A program made the translations under genes and the position numbers. Positions 41,990-51,910 of a DNA stretch of 64,000 nt are shown here, one piece after another. The DNA comes from Thereva unica (lineage: Eukaryota > Arthropoda > Insecta > Diptera > Therevidae). The stretch lies in contig OX465282.1 of assembly GCA_949987705.1 (NCBI GenBank), forward strand, positions 81,580,070-81,644,069, given 5' to 3'. A model generated the notes under the pieces. It did not search any database and was not told the DNA's origin. It saw only the letters and a list, made by a program, of their open reading frames with translations. Within the stretch, counting starts at the first letter, position 1, and each line of letters opens with the position of its first letter.

Positions 41990-43438
41990 CCTGCAGGAGT
42001 GTCGTACCTTCCTGGATAATCTTGTTGATATCATCACCTGTGAACAATTTTATGGTATTATTGGAGGTTAACGATGGTGCTCCAAGGTTGAGGGTACTGA
42101 AGTTAGTTTCTTTCATTACCGGAAAGTAGGGGGCGTGTATCACTCGGCTGGTTTGGGTTGCTAAGCCGTTGTATAATATCGTTCTGTCTCCCGTCTTTAC
42201 TTGGCAAGGTGCGTTTAATTTGAGCATTCCTTGTTGGGTTGCAAGGACTTCGTGGACCATTTTATTGCAGGTGATTTTGAACCTGGTTGGTGAGATGAGT
42301 GAATATAGCCAGGTGTTGGGGCGCTAATTTTATTAGCACGTTATGTGGTGGGTCCAGTATCTTCGTTGAACAATTTACTCCCTCCTCTATGGGATTATGG
42401 AGGAGTTTTATGGCACACTCTTGGGTTGCGGGGTGTTGTGTGAATGGGACCCGTAATGCCCCCACGTTCATATTGCTTTCCAGATTTCCCGTAATTTTGT
42501 AGAAATGTGTTGTGCCCGACTGGATGAAGAGTGCAAAATGCTGAGATTTGAGATCTGATGCCAAGTGTGAATATGGGATGCCCGGTACTACAGAATTTCC
42601 TAATTTGGTAAGGACGGGGAAGCACCTGATTCGGTGATACTGCATCTTAGGAATGTCTAGAACGGGGAGTGTTATTTATATTACTAATTTGTCTGTAATT
42701 ATGTGAGACTGCAGTCGGGTGGTTTGTTGCAATAGGGGCAAACAGTCTTCGCACTCAGGGTGAGTCTTACGGTAAACCTTCGCTAGACACGACTCTGATA
42801 TTAATAGGGGGTGTATTTTATTATTCTTACTAGTTATTATTATATCTAGAGTCGTTCTTTGCCGGGACTCCATTTCCAGCACCAGGAACAGGATTCTGTC
42901 TTACTTGGGATTTCGCCAACCCTTCCATTACATTCTCCAGGGCTTTTACCTGACTCGTGATGTTTCGTTGTTGCTCTAGCAGGGTGGCTAGCGGTTTTTG
43001 AATTTCCCTTAAAGTCTTGTTGACAATCGTAATCTGTAGCTTCTCCAGTTCATTCAGAGCTTTTTGGTTAGTTTCCAGCTCTCCTAACCGGCTATAGACT
43101 TCTTCCTCGTTATTGGCGTCCATGGTCCCGAATAGTAAATGTAGGGCATGTCCGATGCCGTCAAAGAGGGATCGTTTAGATCGCTGGAGGGGAACCAGTT
43201 CCCTGGTTGTTTGAGTACGCTGCTTTATGTGATTTATAATCGAATGTACACTTATCTGTTGGGCCTGGCATGATGCAGAGCCGTCACCATTGCATAACCG
43301 GCGCACCGCTTCCTCGGCCTGTTCGGCTAATGATTGTTCACTATCACTTCTTCCTTCGTTGGCGTAGAGCCCATAATTTGGCCATTGCTTCTTTCGCCCC
43401 TTTGAGAAAGTGATTCTTTTCCTATGATGTTGTTGCAA
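41990..43438 (-). pseudogene. env: baculovirus-F-like fusion protein, broken
   Basis: N-terminal part (43438-42830) holds a furin-type RSKR site followed by SLFDGIGHALHLLFGTMD, the fusion-peptide region of the F/errantiviral Env family, then a heptad-rich helix. Later blocks carry a Cys-containing surface (CEDCLPLL), RCFPVLTKL and AINKMVHEV-type segments up to the LINE. Breaks: a frame change near 42850, a stop at 42676, a frame change near 42265, then the LINE. Env mediates membrane fusion; in insects such genes let errantiviruses move between cells. This one is dead. Confidence 0.8.
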
Positions 43439-43485
43439 TGGCTGCTATTCTTAGTGCTTCGCTTCTCTGTTCTCGCAGTCTTCTT

Positions 43486-43758
43486 TTAGGCCCCCTCGTG
43501 GTGTTTTTTGTTTCGGGGTCGGGTTGGTTGGTACTTCCTTCTTCTTAATCTGTATTTAGTGGTGTTCCTTCTCCTATATTCCTCGATCGTTTTGGGTCGG
43601 GGTCCAGTTGTCGGGTCCTTCAACCTCTCCTGTAGATTTCCAAATATATTTTTAGTCCAGCTGGTTTCGAGATGGTCCTCAATGTTTATTGTTTGTTCGG
43701 GGTCCAACAGTCGCAGTTCCTTTGTTATAGATGCCTGGTCCATAGGCAGGATCGCCAT
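43486..43758 (-). CDS. Leader ORF, second copy
   Basis: About 90 aa, open, from the LTR/primer-site junction (ATG uses the last LTR base). Begins MAILPMDQASITKEL; then INIEDHLETSWTKNIFG, a Thr/Pro region, and a basic end (YRLRRRKYQPTRPRN). About 80% like the frame at 17963-18325 but without its stop. Not matched to a known domain. The env fragment follows within 50 bp. Confidence 0.5.
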   Translation of the reverse strand: MAILPMDQASITKELRLLDPEQTINIEDHLETSWTKNIFGNLQERLKDPTTGPRPKTIEEYRRRNTTKYRLRRRKYQPTRPRNKKHHEGA

Positions 43759-44300
43759 GTAGTGTTTCTGCTTCGCAGCTTTGTTTAAAACACAATTTGT
43801 TTTGAATTTAAAATTGTATTTCTTTTTTTTTTTTTTTTTGAAATTGTGCACCACGGGCGATTGAACTAGTGCCCATTTAATGCCCTATTGCAATCAAGTT
43901 TGGAATTGTTATATTGTACACTTGGTATTAGCTACAAAACTTTAGTTAACTTAACTCAACTTAACTTCTACTTTTATACCTATCTTAATTTACCTAATAT
44001 TTTCTGACAACCAATCAGAACATCTGTTTTATCTTTCTTAAATTATGACATCATCTTCATTTATTGCGTTTGGTTTATCTGGGTCATGCGCAGCACTTGC
44101 AATTTTCTTGTTGACCCATTCTGAGTTATCGGAAGTAAATTTAATTACATCATTTTTGTTTTTATTTTGTTCTTTCTGTAAATAACTTACGCATGACTTG
44201 CGGTGTCAAGTTCACGATGGAGTTTAAATATTTTGTTTTTATTTAATTTTGATGCGAGGGTTTTTTTTGTTGTCGTGCTTTATTCGATTATTGCACTACA
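43758..44300 (-). repeat. B-type LTR
   Basis: 543 bp, TGTAGTG...CACTACA. It matches the interrupted LTR of element B, with the same primer site TGGCGATCCTG adjacent. A T-rich run lies at 43820-43840. It is inserted next to a LINE endonuclease fragment. Confidence 0.88.
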
Positions 44301-44311
44301 ACATGTTTGTC

Positions 44312-44950
44312 GATGGACCTGAGTATAATGTTGAAGAAGTATAACACTAACTGGTCTAGATTCACCTTCTAGACTATTCCTTCAGTCAATTTGTGATAAT
44401 TCAAAGCAAATACTTTTATAGTTTGCATTTTTGAAAGCATAAACAATTGCATTGTTCTGAGACGCATTATGCATGGTGATGGTGGAGTTGAGTGCTAGTA
44501 TCCACGCGGAATGGTGAACGGTGTAAGAAAAAAGGTTCTTCTCTTCGCTGGCGGGTAAGACGTTCACCTCGTCATATAGATTAGTGAAACCCATGTCTAA
44601 CCAAATTCCACCAGGGTTCGGTTGCCCTATCACTTGCTGCAGATCATTGGCGTAAAAATTATCAATAAGCTTAATATCAATAGCGTGAGTGACATTTATG
44701 GGGAGTAAATTGTTGTCGTCGTCGATAGTAAAGGATATGTTAGAACGGTTGAAGTCTCCCAGTAAAAGCATTTCGTCATTTTCCTTGTTGCAGTCGAGTG
44801 ATTGGAGAACTCCATTAAGTTTATTTGAAAAATCATCATTCTTTGATTCGTCAGAATTAGGGGGTATGTAAACAGCGCCCATTACTATGTTTTTCTTGTT
44901 AGATTTGACACGAATGAAAACATTATGATGTTGTCTAGGTATACTAGACA
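44312..44950 (-). pseudogene. LINE endonuclease fragment
   Basis: NKKNIVMGAVYIPPNSDESK, EMLLLGDFNRSNISF, SYTVHHSAW (SDH site altered). Typical middle of a CR1/Jockey-group APE endonuclease. Both ends are lost; it sits inside the RT of relic G. Confidence 0.8.
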
Positions 44951-45440
44951 TATGGAACCCTGTAATTCTTTCAAAACATTATCTATTACCCTCTGAAAGG
45001 TAGTGGAGGCGGTTTTTAAGGCCAAAGGGCAAGCGAACGTATTCGTAATGCCCTCCTTCCATTGTGAACGCTGATTTTGGTATGTCTTCAAATCCAACGT
45101 GGAAAAGTACATACACTTACCTAATTTATCCAAAAATTCCTGTTATATTAGGCCAAGAATATCTATCGTTGATCGTTTTCTCATTTAGCCATTTCTGCTT
45201 TCCACTGGCTTCCAGTTTCTTAGGAACAATCCAAACTAGTAACTGGGTCTATGATGTGGTTATGATGTTCTGGGCCAACATTTCCCTGATTTGCTTCCCT
45301 ATGAATGTGTGGATACCAATAAGATTTAGCATACACAGGTATTTGGTCCGTTCTGATTATTTGGTGCTTTACTTGGTTCGTGAAACTCAGATCTTGCCCT
45401 TCCTTATGGAATGTCTGCTTTAGTTTCCTCTTGGTTTACG
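44885..45440 (-). pseudogene. Relic G: 17.6/297-like RT
   Basis: Pieces: LSFTNQVKHQIIRTDQIPVY (RT N-terminus), CMYFSTLDL, LKTASTTFQRVIDNVL, CLVYLDNII (YLDD changed to YLDN). Frameshifts separate them. The same family gives 10213-10810. Confidence 0.75.
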
Positions 45441-45659
45441 TGGTTGACCCTGGGTAAGTTCTTAATGTAATCCTCGTAACCTTTGTATTCGTATTTTAAG
45501 TTGAAATTATTTTCTTCTAGGACTCTTTTTGGGGAGAAAGATTCAATTTTGAGTGGTTGTTCTAGAAATAACTTTTACTTCTACGAAGCTGTCCCACTCT
45601 TTCGCACAATAAATACCTTCAGGGATGTATAGTGAGGGGTTTATTTCCATATGTCTAAT

Positions 45660-46160
45660 ATAAATATCACTCTCTTGCTTTTTTCTGGTAGTTAAACTAT
45701 ATATTTTGAATTACCAGAAATAGGATTTTTCCTGACATGAAGTTGGGTTTGAATTCGAATGGGATTTTAACCATGTCAGTGGTCAGAGCATTGTCAACCA
45801 AATCAACCTTCACGCCTAAGTTTTTTAAGATATCTAATCCCAGAAGCCTATCGAAATACCCTTGGAAGCGAAAGACATAGAATCTAGTAGTTCCAGGTTG
45901 TTTAAAAACTCTATAAATATTTCTTTAGTTATGGTATGGCTATACAAGACTGGGTTTATAACTTCTTGTTTGACTAAACTCGTGTCTTCGGGGTGTACAA
46001 ATTCCGGGCTTAGAAAGGAAGCTGACGAACCTGTATCAACCAAAAATTTGAGGGGGCGTCCAAATGGTGAAGAAACGTTTACGTACGGCAGAATTGATCC
46101 ATGAAAGTTAATGTCTATGTTGCCAATTGGTGGTTCGAGGCTCTGTTTAAAAAATCCTCA
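45660..46160 (-). pseudogene. Relic G: aspartic protease
   Basis: FFKQSLEPPIGNIDINF, then LKFLVDTGSSASFLSPEF with the active-site Asp-Thr-Gly, then a decayed C-terminal half (GVKVDLVDNALTTDM). It continues gag in frame past a TGA at 46158. Confidence 0.75.
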
Positions 46161-47013
46161 TCCATCCAGCTCGACTACTTGAATGTTGCGTCTTTGATTA
46201 TTTCTATTATAATAATACTCATCTAAATTTGTATAGTAGTCATCAGGGGCGTTTGACTTTTGGGAACCTTCAGTTATATGGAATAATTCTTTACTGGTAA
46301 AGTTTGCTCTATTATTAGAAGGGAAGAAGTTAGATTGTGGTTTTCTTTGGGACTGGTATGTATTGGATCTCATGTTGCCAGATTATGTGTTTCTTGGTTC
46401 TGGTTTTTTGTACGGTTGATTTGTAATTTGTCGGAAAGAAGTTGAAGGCTGGGGTCCTAGGGGGTCTATTAAAGGTGGGTTGCTGGTTGTATGCCTGGCG
46501 AGGGAAGTTATATGGAACGAAACTAGGTACGGCGCCGTCTTGGTTGAATCTAAGATTTTGTGTATAGTTCGTGTTCCAGGGCTTGTGAGAAAATCTTGGT
46601 TTATTCTGCCTGTGTTACGTTTTATTTCCCGACGAATTGGAGCTTTCCGGTTTACCATAAAATATATTTTGTTCTTTAATACAGTAAGCAAAAGCTTCTG
46701 CACCCTATAAGAACGAATCTAGACATTTTCTGTAAACAAGATTTTCTTCGAGTTTATAATATTTAGGTCGTTCTCTTGGATGGATACGTGGTTTGTCATA
46801 CTCGCGATTAATTCAATTATTTCGCTATAAAATGTCTCAACTGTTGGGCTACCCTGTTTCGTTTTGTGAAGGTCCCTAATCAACGACGTTTCATTTCTTT
46901 TATCAGCATAATGGAGGATTAGATTTTGTTTACTTTGATCCCATTCTAGTGGAGTACCATAAATATTGAGGACTTTGTTAGTTGGCTCAACTATTTTGTT
47001 TCTTATCGCTCGT
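46158..47013 (-). pseudogene. Relic G: gag, main part
   Basis: IVEPTNKVLNIYGTPLEWD, HYADKRNETSLIRDLHKTKQ and VETFYSEIIELIASM form a capsid of the 17.6/297 type. The tail is Asn/Arg-rich (SQRKPQSNFFPSNNR) without visible knuckles. Stops occur at about 46716 and 46383. Confidence 0.75.
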
Positions 47014-47019
47014 AATAAT

Positions 47020-47501
47020 ATTTTTTTTTTATGTGGAAGACTAGAGGCTTAGGGAAAGCCCCTTTGTACTGTTCGACAATTTATTTATTTATTTTTTCGT
47101 ATAGAATGTCGAACAGCAGCTCAAGCCGGAAGATAGAGAGTAGAAAGAGATAGAAGTAGGAAGGAGCTGCCACAACCTAGCCGCGATATTTTTATTCCAC
47201 CGACTTCCAACCATTTCGCGTCTCTCGCATCGGGGCATTTGAGAAACAACTCGCTGGAGTGTTATGCCTCCTGAAACGAGTTGAATCTCATCAGCCAACC
47301 GGTGACATGGGCTTGGTGGAGCGGAGAAGGACTAGCGAAGGCTATGACAGGAGGAATCAGTAAAGAGGGGAGAAGAAAGAAGGAAAGTTATGTGGGTGGG
47401 AAAGTGGAAAAGGCGAAGGACCATGGGGCTGGCCGTGATTCGAATCCGGGACCTCTGGGATGGCAGTCAGGCGCCTTACCCCTAGACTACCGAGGCCCCC
47501 A
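47020..47501 (-). mobile_element. tRNA-derived SINE, full length
   Basis: 482 bp with AATAAT duplicated on both sides (47014-47019, 47502-47507). Minus strand: tRNA-like head with GGTAGTCTAGGGGTAAGG (A box) and GGATTCGAATC (B box), a pyrimidine-rich body, a TAAATAAATAAA stretch, and a final A10 tail. The head looks Gly/Glu-tRNA-like. Inserted in gag of relic G. Confidence 0.9.
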
Positions 47502-47507
47502 AATAAT

Positions 47508-47836
47508 TGACCATAACCGGTGCCGCTGGTTACAACGATCAATTCAAGAATTTATTCGACGTTACCTAAAAATACAAAAAGTAAACGCGAAATTCCATCG
47601 TATTACGGGAGATCATTAATTGCGTCGTGTATCCTTAACGAATTGAATACATCCATAGAAGTCATAGCCCTTGTGTTAGGAGTCGTTGGTGGAATTACGT
47701 TATTTACTGGGTTGTTATCAACCATGGTATTTAAACAACTATCTGAATATGAGAGGTCAAAAGGAGTATTATCACTTGTACTAGGTACGAATTCAAAGGG
47801 GGTATTATCACTGGCACTAGGTAGGTATGTTTTCAC
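47508..47836 (-). pseudogene. Relic G: gag N-terminus
   Basis: STSDNTPFDLSYSDSC, then MTSMDVFNSLRIHDAINDLP. The downstream sequence leads into GQLLRAIRNK once the SINE is removed. No LTR or primer site was found upstream. Confidence 0.6.
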
Positions 47837-48039
47837 AAATATGCTCTAGTGAGCGGTTTTCAAAATTATCTCGCAAAACTCTTGCATTAAAATTATCACT
47901 GCAACTTTCTTCTTCGCTTGTAATTTAATTTATATTTTCCAATGATCTAAATAAACCTAATCTAGTTCTTAATCTTGTAATAATATAGTATGATATTTAT
48001 TTTTTCTTACTGGGGACATTGACATAGAAAAACAATTTT

Positions 48040-48140
48040 TTGTTTGTGTAAAAAGTAAGTACACGAAACTCCCGTATAACGTGCACCCTTATAAAGCGAA
48101 TATGTATAACGCGGCGAAAAAATTGCGGCTACTACTCATA
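48040..48140. repeat. Probable terminal region of the Tigger-like element
   Basis: ACTCCCGTATAACGTGCACC and TATGTATAACGCGGC resemble the repeated TATAACG phrases at the ends of Tigger/pogo elements. The opposite end was not found. Confidence 0.4.
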
Positions 48141-48149
48141 TTGTGATAA

Positions 48150-48262
48150 CTTATTAATTCCCTGGAGCAGCCCTAAGGCATTAACTCCTGGAGCAGCTTA
48201 AAAGCGTTAACTCCGAATATTAAAATGGAGCAGCTCAAAAAGCTTAACTCCTGGGTTAAGGA
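48150..48262. repeat. Three short GGAGCAGC repeats
   Basis: Three units of form GGAGCAGC...TTAACTCC, each able to pair GGAG with CTCC. Located in the 3' region of the Tigger-like gene. Confidence 0.65.
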
Positions 48263-48795
48263 AAGTCTTGGCTTCCCACTCAAACGTCTGGTTTTTAACG
48301 ACTGAATTTTATTTAATTAGAATGCTCTATTTATACAAAAATAATTCTATTCTATAATTCTATAAGTTTAATTTTTATGATTCCCACTTTAGGTAAATTG
48401 CAATGGGTCAGCAATTTGTACGCACCGGGCCTCAAGAATTTGATGCATCATTTATTGACGTTTTTACTCGAACGGCGAAAAATTTCAACGTTCGGTCTGC
48501 ATAATTTGTTTAAAAAGAAACCCGCGGGTGTGACGCGTTAAAAATTTACCTAAGGTGAAAAAATATGATTTTAGAAATAATATGAATGATAAACAGTCCC
48601 ATATTACGCGTACGAGTTCAACATTTTCACATAGATTTCTTGTTTAGAAAAGAAAATGTATACATTAACACAGTTTAAAAAAGTAATGGTTTATGAAAAA
48701 TAATAATAATGAAAATATAAAAATATACACATTTTGAAATGTAAGGAAAATAGTTTTATTTAACTTTTAATAAAAAATTCACTACTATACATTTA

Positions 48796-49152
48796 TTCAC
48801 TGCCGCCTTTTTAATATTAGTTGTTCCGATTCATCACTTGAATAATCCATACTTTCGTCTTGATTGTTAAAGTTATTTAAAGCCAGTTCTTTCTCCAGAT
48901 CTTTTTTAGAGTGGAAATATGGCGATAGGCAATCATTCAATATTTTTTTTAAATTCCGTGAAGCGCTCTATAGATGCATCAATTCTGAAATGCGTTTCTA
49001 GTGTTTTGGCTATTTCTAACCCTTTATTTATATCTTCTAATCTCAAAAGTTGCTCTGAAATATTTGAAGTCTGAACTGGGTTTTCCTCCTCATTACTAGA
49101 ATGCGAAAAATGTGCTAGTTCTATTAATTCGGTTTCATCAATATCATGGTTG
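48796..49152 (-). pseudogene. Tigger-like transposase, C-terminal end
   Basis: In frame with 58165-58350 across element D: DIDETELIELAHFSHSSNEE, then RLEDINKGLEIAKTLE. A run of eight A near 48945 shifts the frame to a tail with SKKDLEKELALNNF and SSDESEQL ending RRQ-stop. Acidic/Ser tails are usual for this family. Confidence 0.7.
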
Positions 49153-50389
49153 TGTTATGTTATTTTGTTATGGTATTCTTGTTATTGTTTATATAACGAT
49201 GTTTTTATTTCTCTTTTTAGTTAATTAAGTAAAAAGGTTCAAATTTAAAATGAAACTTGGGTTTATTATTATATATATGTATATATATTTTTTTGTTACT
49301 AAAAAACACAATAGCTTAGTTATTAAAAGAATTAAACTTTCTCACAATTTTAATTTCTTATTATTTTTTACTAATTTGTTTATATGTAATATTGTTTTAA
49401 CGTTTTTGTTTTATAATACTTTTTATTTATTTTTAGTAATATTTTATGAACGTACTACGAAATAGATAAACACTAAATGTTGCTTGTTACACAAAAAAAC
49501 TCTTGATTGACTTAATTGACTTTAAATGTACAAACAAAATACTGATCTCGTAATTGTAATTAATAAAACAAATCGGGATAATGGACTTAATTATCACAAA
49601 GAACTAAACTCTCACACAATCTTTATGGTTTACTATCTATAAACATTTAACTCCGCGCCGCCGAGAACCGAACCCCTTTTTTTTGACTTTAGACAATAAC
49701 CGTTTTTTTTTAAGTTTCCACCGCCGTCGGTGATGGTTGAAAAAAACACTCTATTTATTTTTGGGACGCGCCCGCCGCGGTCAAGGGTTTAGACAACACT
49801 TTCGTAAAAATTGTAGCCGCGCTCGCCGCGGTCAAATGTTAATTTTAAAACTTTTTATTAAAAATGGGAGACGCGCCCGTCGCCGATCGTAGTTTTAACA
49901 ACACTCTCTTTTAATCGCCCGCCGCCGGTGAAGAACCAAACTAGACTCGTTGATCGATCACTCGATCGATCCTCATTTTCCCGAAACCTTTCTTTCGAAA
50001 AGATCTTCCGTTTGCATTTTTCTTCCGGGCCTTCAGCCTTGGTGCAAAAGTCACCCGCTGGTGCTTGACCCAAGGTTGAGGTCGCCGGCCGGAAAAATGC
50101 ATTCGTCAGATTTTTCTTTAAGTGGCCTGAAACTGGCGCAATTTGCTTACGAGCTTTTTTCTTTCGTTTATTAATTTCGCAAGGCAAATTGCGCTAAATA
50201 TTTGTTGCCAATTTCCTTTGGCGTTTCAGGTTACACTTAGAACTTGTGCACGGGTCGTTTATCGGCCCCGTGCACATTTAGTGTATATAACATTAAAGGT
50301 TCAAGGTTTTTTGATATTAAGAAGTAGTTTTGGAGATTTATGTTGGAATTTGAATAATTTTGAAGGCGGCTCAAAATTTCTACATAACA
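49153..50389 (-). repeat. Element D 3' LTR
   Basis: 1237 bp. On the minus strand it starts TGTTATGTAG and ends ATAACATAACA. It carries a GC-rich region with CGCGCCCGCCGCGGTC. It differs from the partner mainly by four block indels. Confidence 0.95.
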
Positions 50390-50403
50390 TTCCTTCCCCC
50401 CTG
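50390..50403 (-). promoter_or_regulatory. Polypurine tract of element D
   Basis: CAGGGGGGAAGGAA directly before TGTTATG on the minus strand. Confidence 0.9.
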
Positions 50404-50752
50404 AAGCAAGAGAATCGCTACGGAGTAGAGCGATTCTCGTACTTGAAGATTATAAAGGAGAGGAGGGTGACTGGAAAACCAAAAGGAGTGTAGGCTTGTA
50501 TGTAAAGAGAATTCTGATTAGGGGATGAAAGTGATATGATATTCATGAAAGTGAAAATAAAAGCAAATATATTCCAAATGAAGGTGTTAACAGGGAGCTA
50601 GCTCGGGTTTGCCCGTGTTTGGGATATGGAGACATGAGTTGGGGCCTGCTAGTACGAGGTTCTTTTGGGGGTTGTATTTTGGTAAGGTTTGATCCTGTGC
50701 GATCTATTTAATTTAATGTTTTGACATATAAGCGGGTTCCATTTTATCGCGT

Positions 50753-51907
50753 CTAATGTTGTGTTTCATGGAATGGTTTTAGGCGGTTGTTGTGTACCGT
50801 TACTTGCTTCTTATTTATTTTAATTGTCGTGTTTACTGGGCTTGGGACAGCGGTCACAGTGTAGGGTCCTATCCATATTTGGGACAGTTTGTTCTTACGC
50901 GCTTCGTTGTGTAGTAGGACCTTGTCTCCTATGTGTAGTGTTAGGGGCCGTGCATTCCCATCATAATATCTTTTGGAGCGGTTTTTACTGGCGAGTAGAT
51001 TCTTACGTGCCAGTGCATATGATTTTTGTAATTTATACCGGAGTTGGTGATAATAACTTTCGTGATTGTATATAGGTTCTGGCTCTCGTTTTAAATTGGA
51101 TGGGACGTCGGCTGTAAAGCCGTAGAGGCAATCCATGGGGGTTAGTTTTGTCCCCTCGTGTACACTGTTGTTGTACAAGAATGCTGCTGTCCTAAGGAAA
51201 TTGTCCCAGCTTTGAGGGCTCTCGTCTACGAGGGTGCGCAAGTATTCTATTAAAGGCCTGTGTGCGCGTTCTAGTGCTCCATTAGACTGAGGGTGGTACG
51301 CAGAAGTTTGGAGTTTCTTAACTTTTAACAGCCTACAAACGCTCTTGAAAAGGTCACTGAGGAAGTTTGATCCCTGGTCGGTGACTATTTGTTTTGGTAT
51401 GCGGTAGCACTTGACGATTTCGTCGAAGAAAATTTGCGCTACCGTTTGAGCTTCCCCATTGGGAATGGCATACCAATCGACGAATTTTGTTAGGTTATCC
51501 TGGAAGGTTAGGATGTATTTGTTTCCCGAATGTGTTTCTTCCAGGGGGCCTACTATGTCTAAATAGACTTTATCGAAGGGTTTTTCAGCAATGTCCGTGA
51601 AAACCATGGGCATTCGGAATTGTCTAGAGGCCTTCATAGTTTGACATTTCTTACACCATCTTATGTAGCGAGAGATATCGCGGAACATACGCCTCCACCA
51701 ATATTTTTGGCGGATACGGTTATATGTCTTCACGACTCCCTGGTGTCCACCGAAGGGGGAATCGTGATAATCTTTTAGAATTGTGTTTATCTCCTCCTGA
51801 CTGGTAATGACCTCAACTTTCTTCTTCCCTTTGAGGTTGTTGTCTTTGGCTTCTGGGGTTTCATCTTCGATCTCAGGCGGTTTGGGCCCTTCCTCTGAGT
51901 GGGGGGC
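50753..51907 (-). CDS. Element D integrase
   Basis: Follows a TAA in the same frame as RT. Zinc domain: ILKDYHDSPFGGHQG with WCKKCQ. DDE core: VYLDIVGPLEETHSGNKYI, QIVTDQGSNFLSDLF, SAYHPQSNGALERAHR. C-terminal domain: GDKVLLHNEARKNKLSQIW, GPYTVTAVPSP, HNNRLKPF. All catalytic residues are present. About 350 bp separate it from the LTR, too short for env. Confidence 0.93.
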   Translation of the reverse strand, partial: APHSEEGPKPPEIEDETPEAKDNNLKGKKKVEVITSQEEINTILKDYHDSPFGGHQGVVKTYNRIRQKYWWRRMFRDISRYIRWCKKCQTMKASRQFRMPMVFTDIAEKPFDKVYLDIVGPLEETHSGNKYILTFQDNLTKFVDWYAIPNGEAQTVAQIFFDEIVKCYRIPKQIVTDQGSNFLSDLFKSVCRLLKVKKLQTSAYHPQSNGALERAHRPLIEYLRTLVDESPQSWDNFLRTAAFLYNNSVHEGTKLTPMDCLYGFTADVPSNLKREPEPIYNHESYYHQLRYKLQKSYALARKNLLASKNRSKRYYDGNARPLTLHIGDKVLLHNEARKNKLSQIWIGPYTVTAVPSPVNTTIKINKKQVTVHNNRLKPFHETQH

Positions 51908-51910
51908 TTA
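51908..51910 (-). other. In-frame TAA between RNase H and integrase
   Basis: The only stop between RT and integrase in one long frame; the codons before (TTSL) and after (APHSEE) read on as pol linker. It is either a mutation or a readthrough site. Confidence 0.85.
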
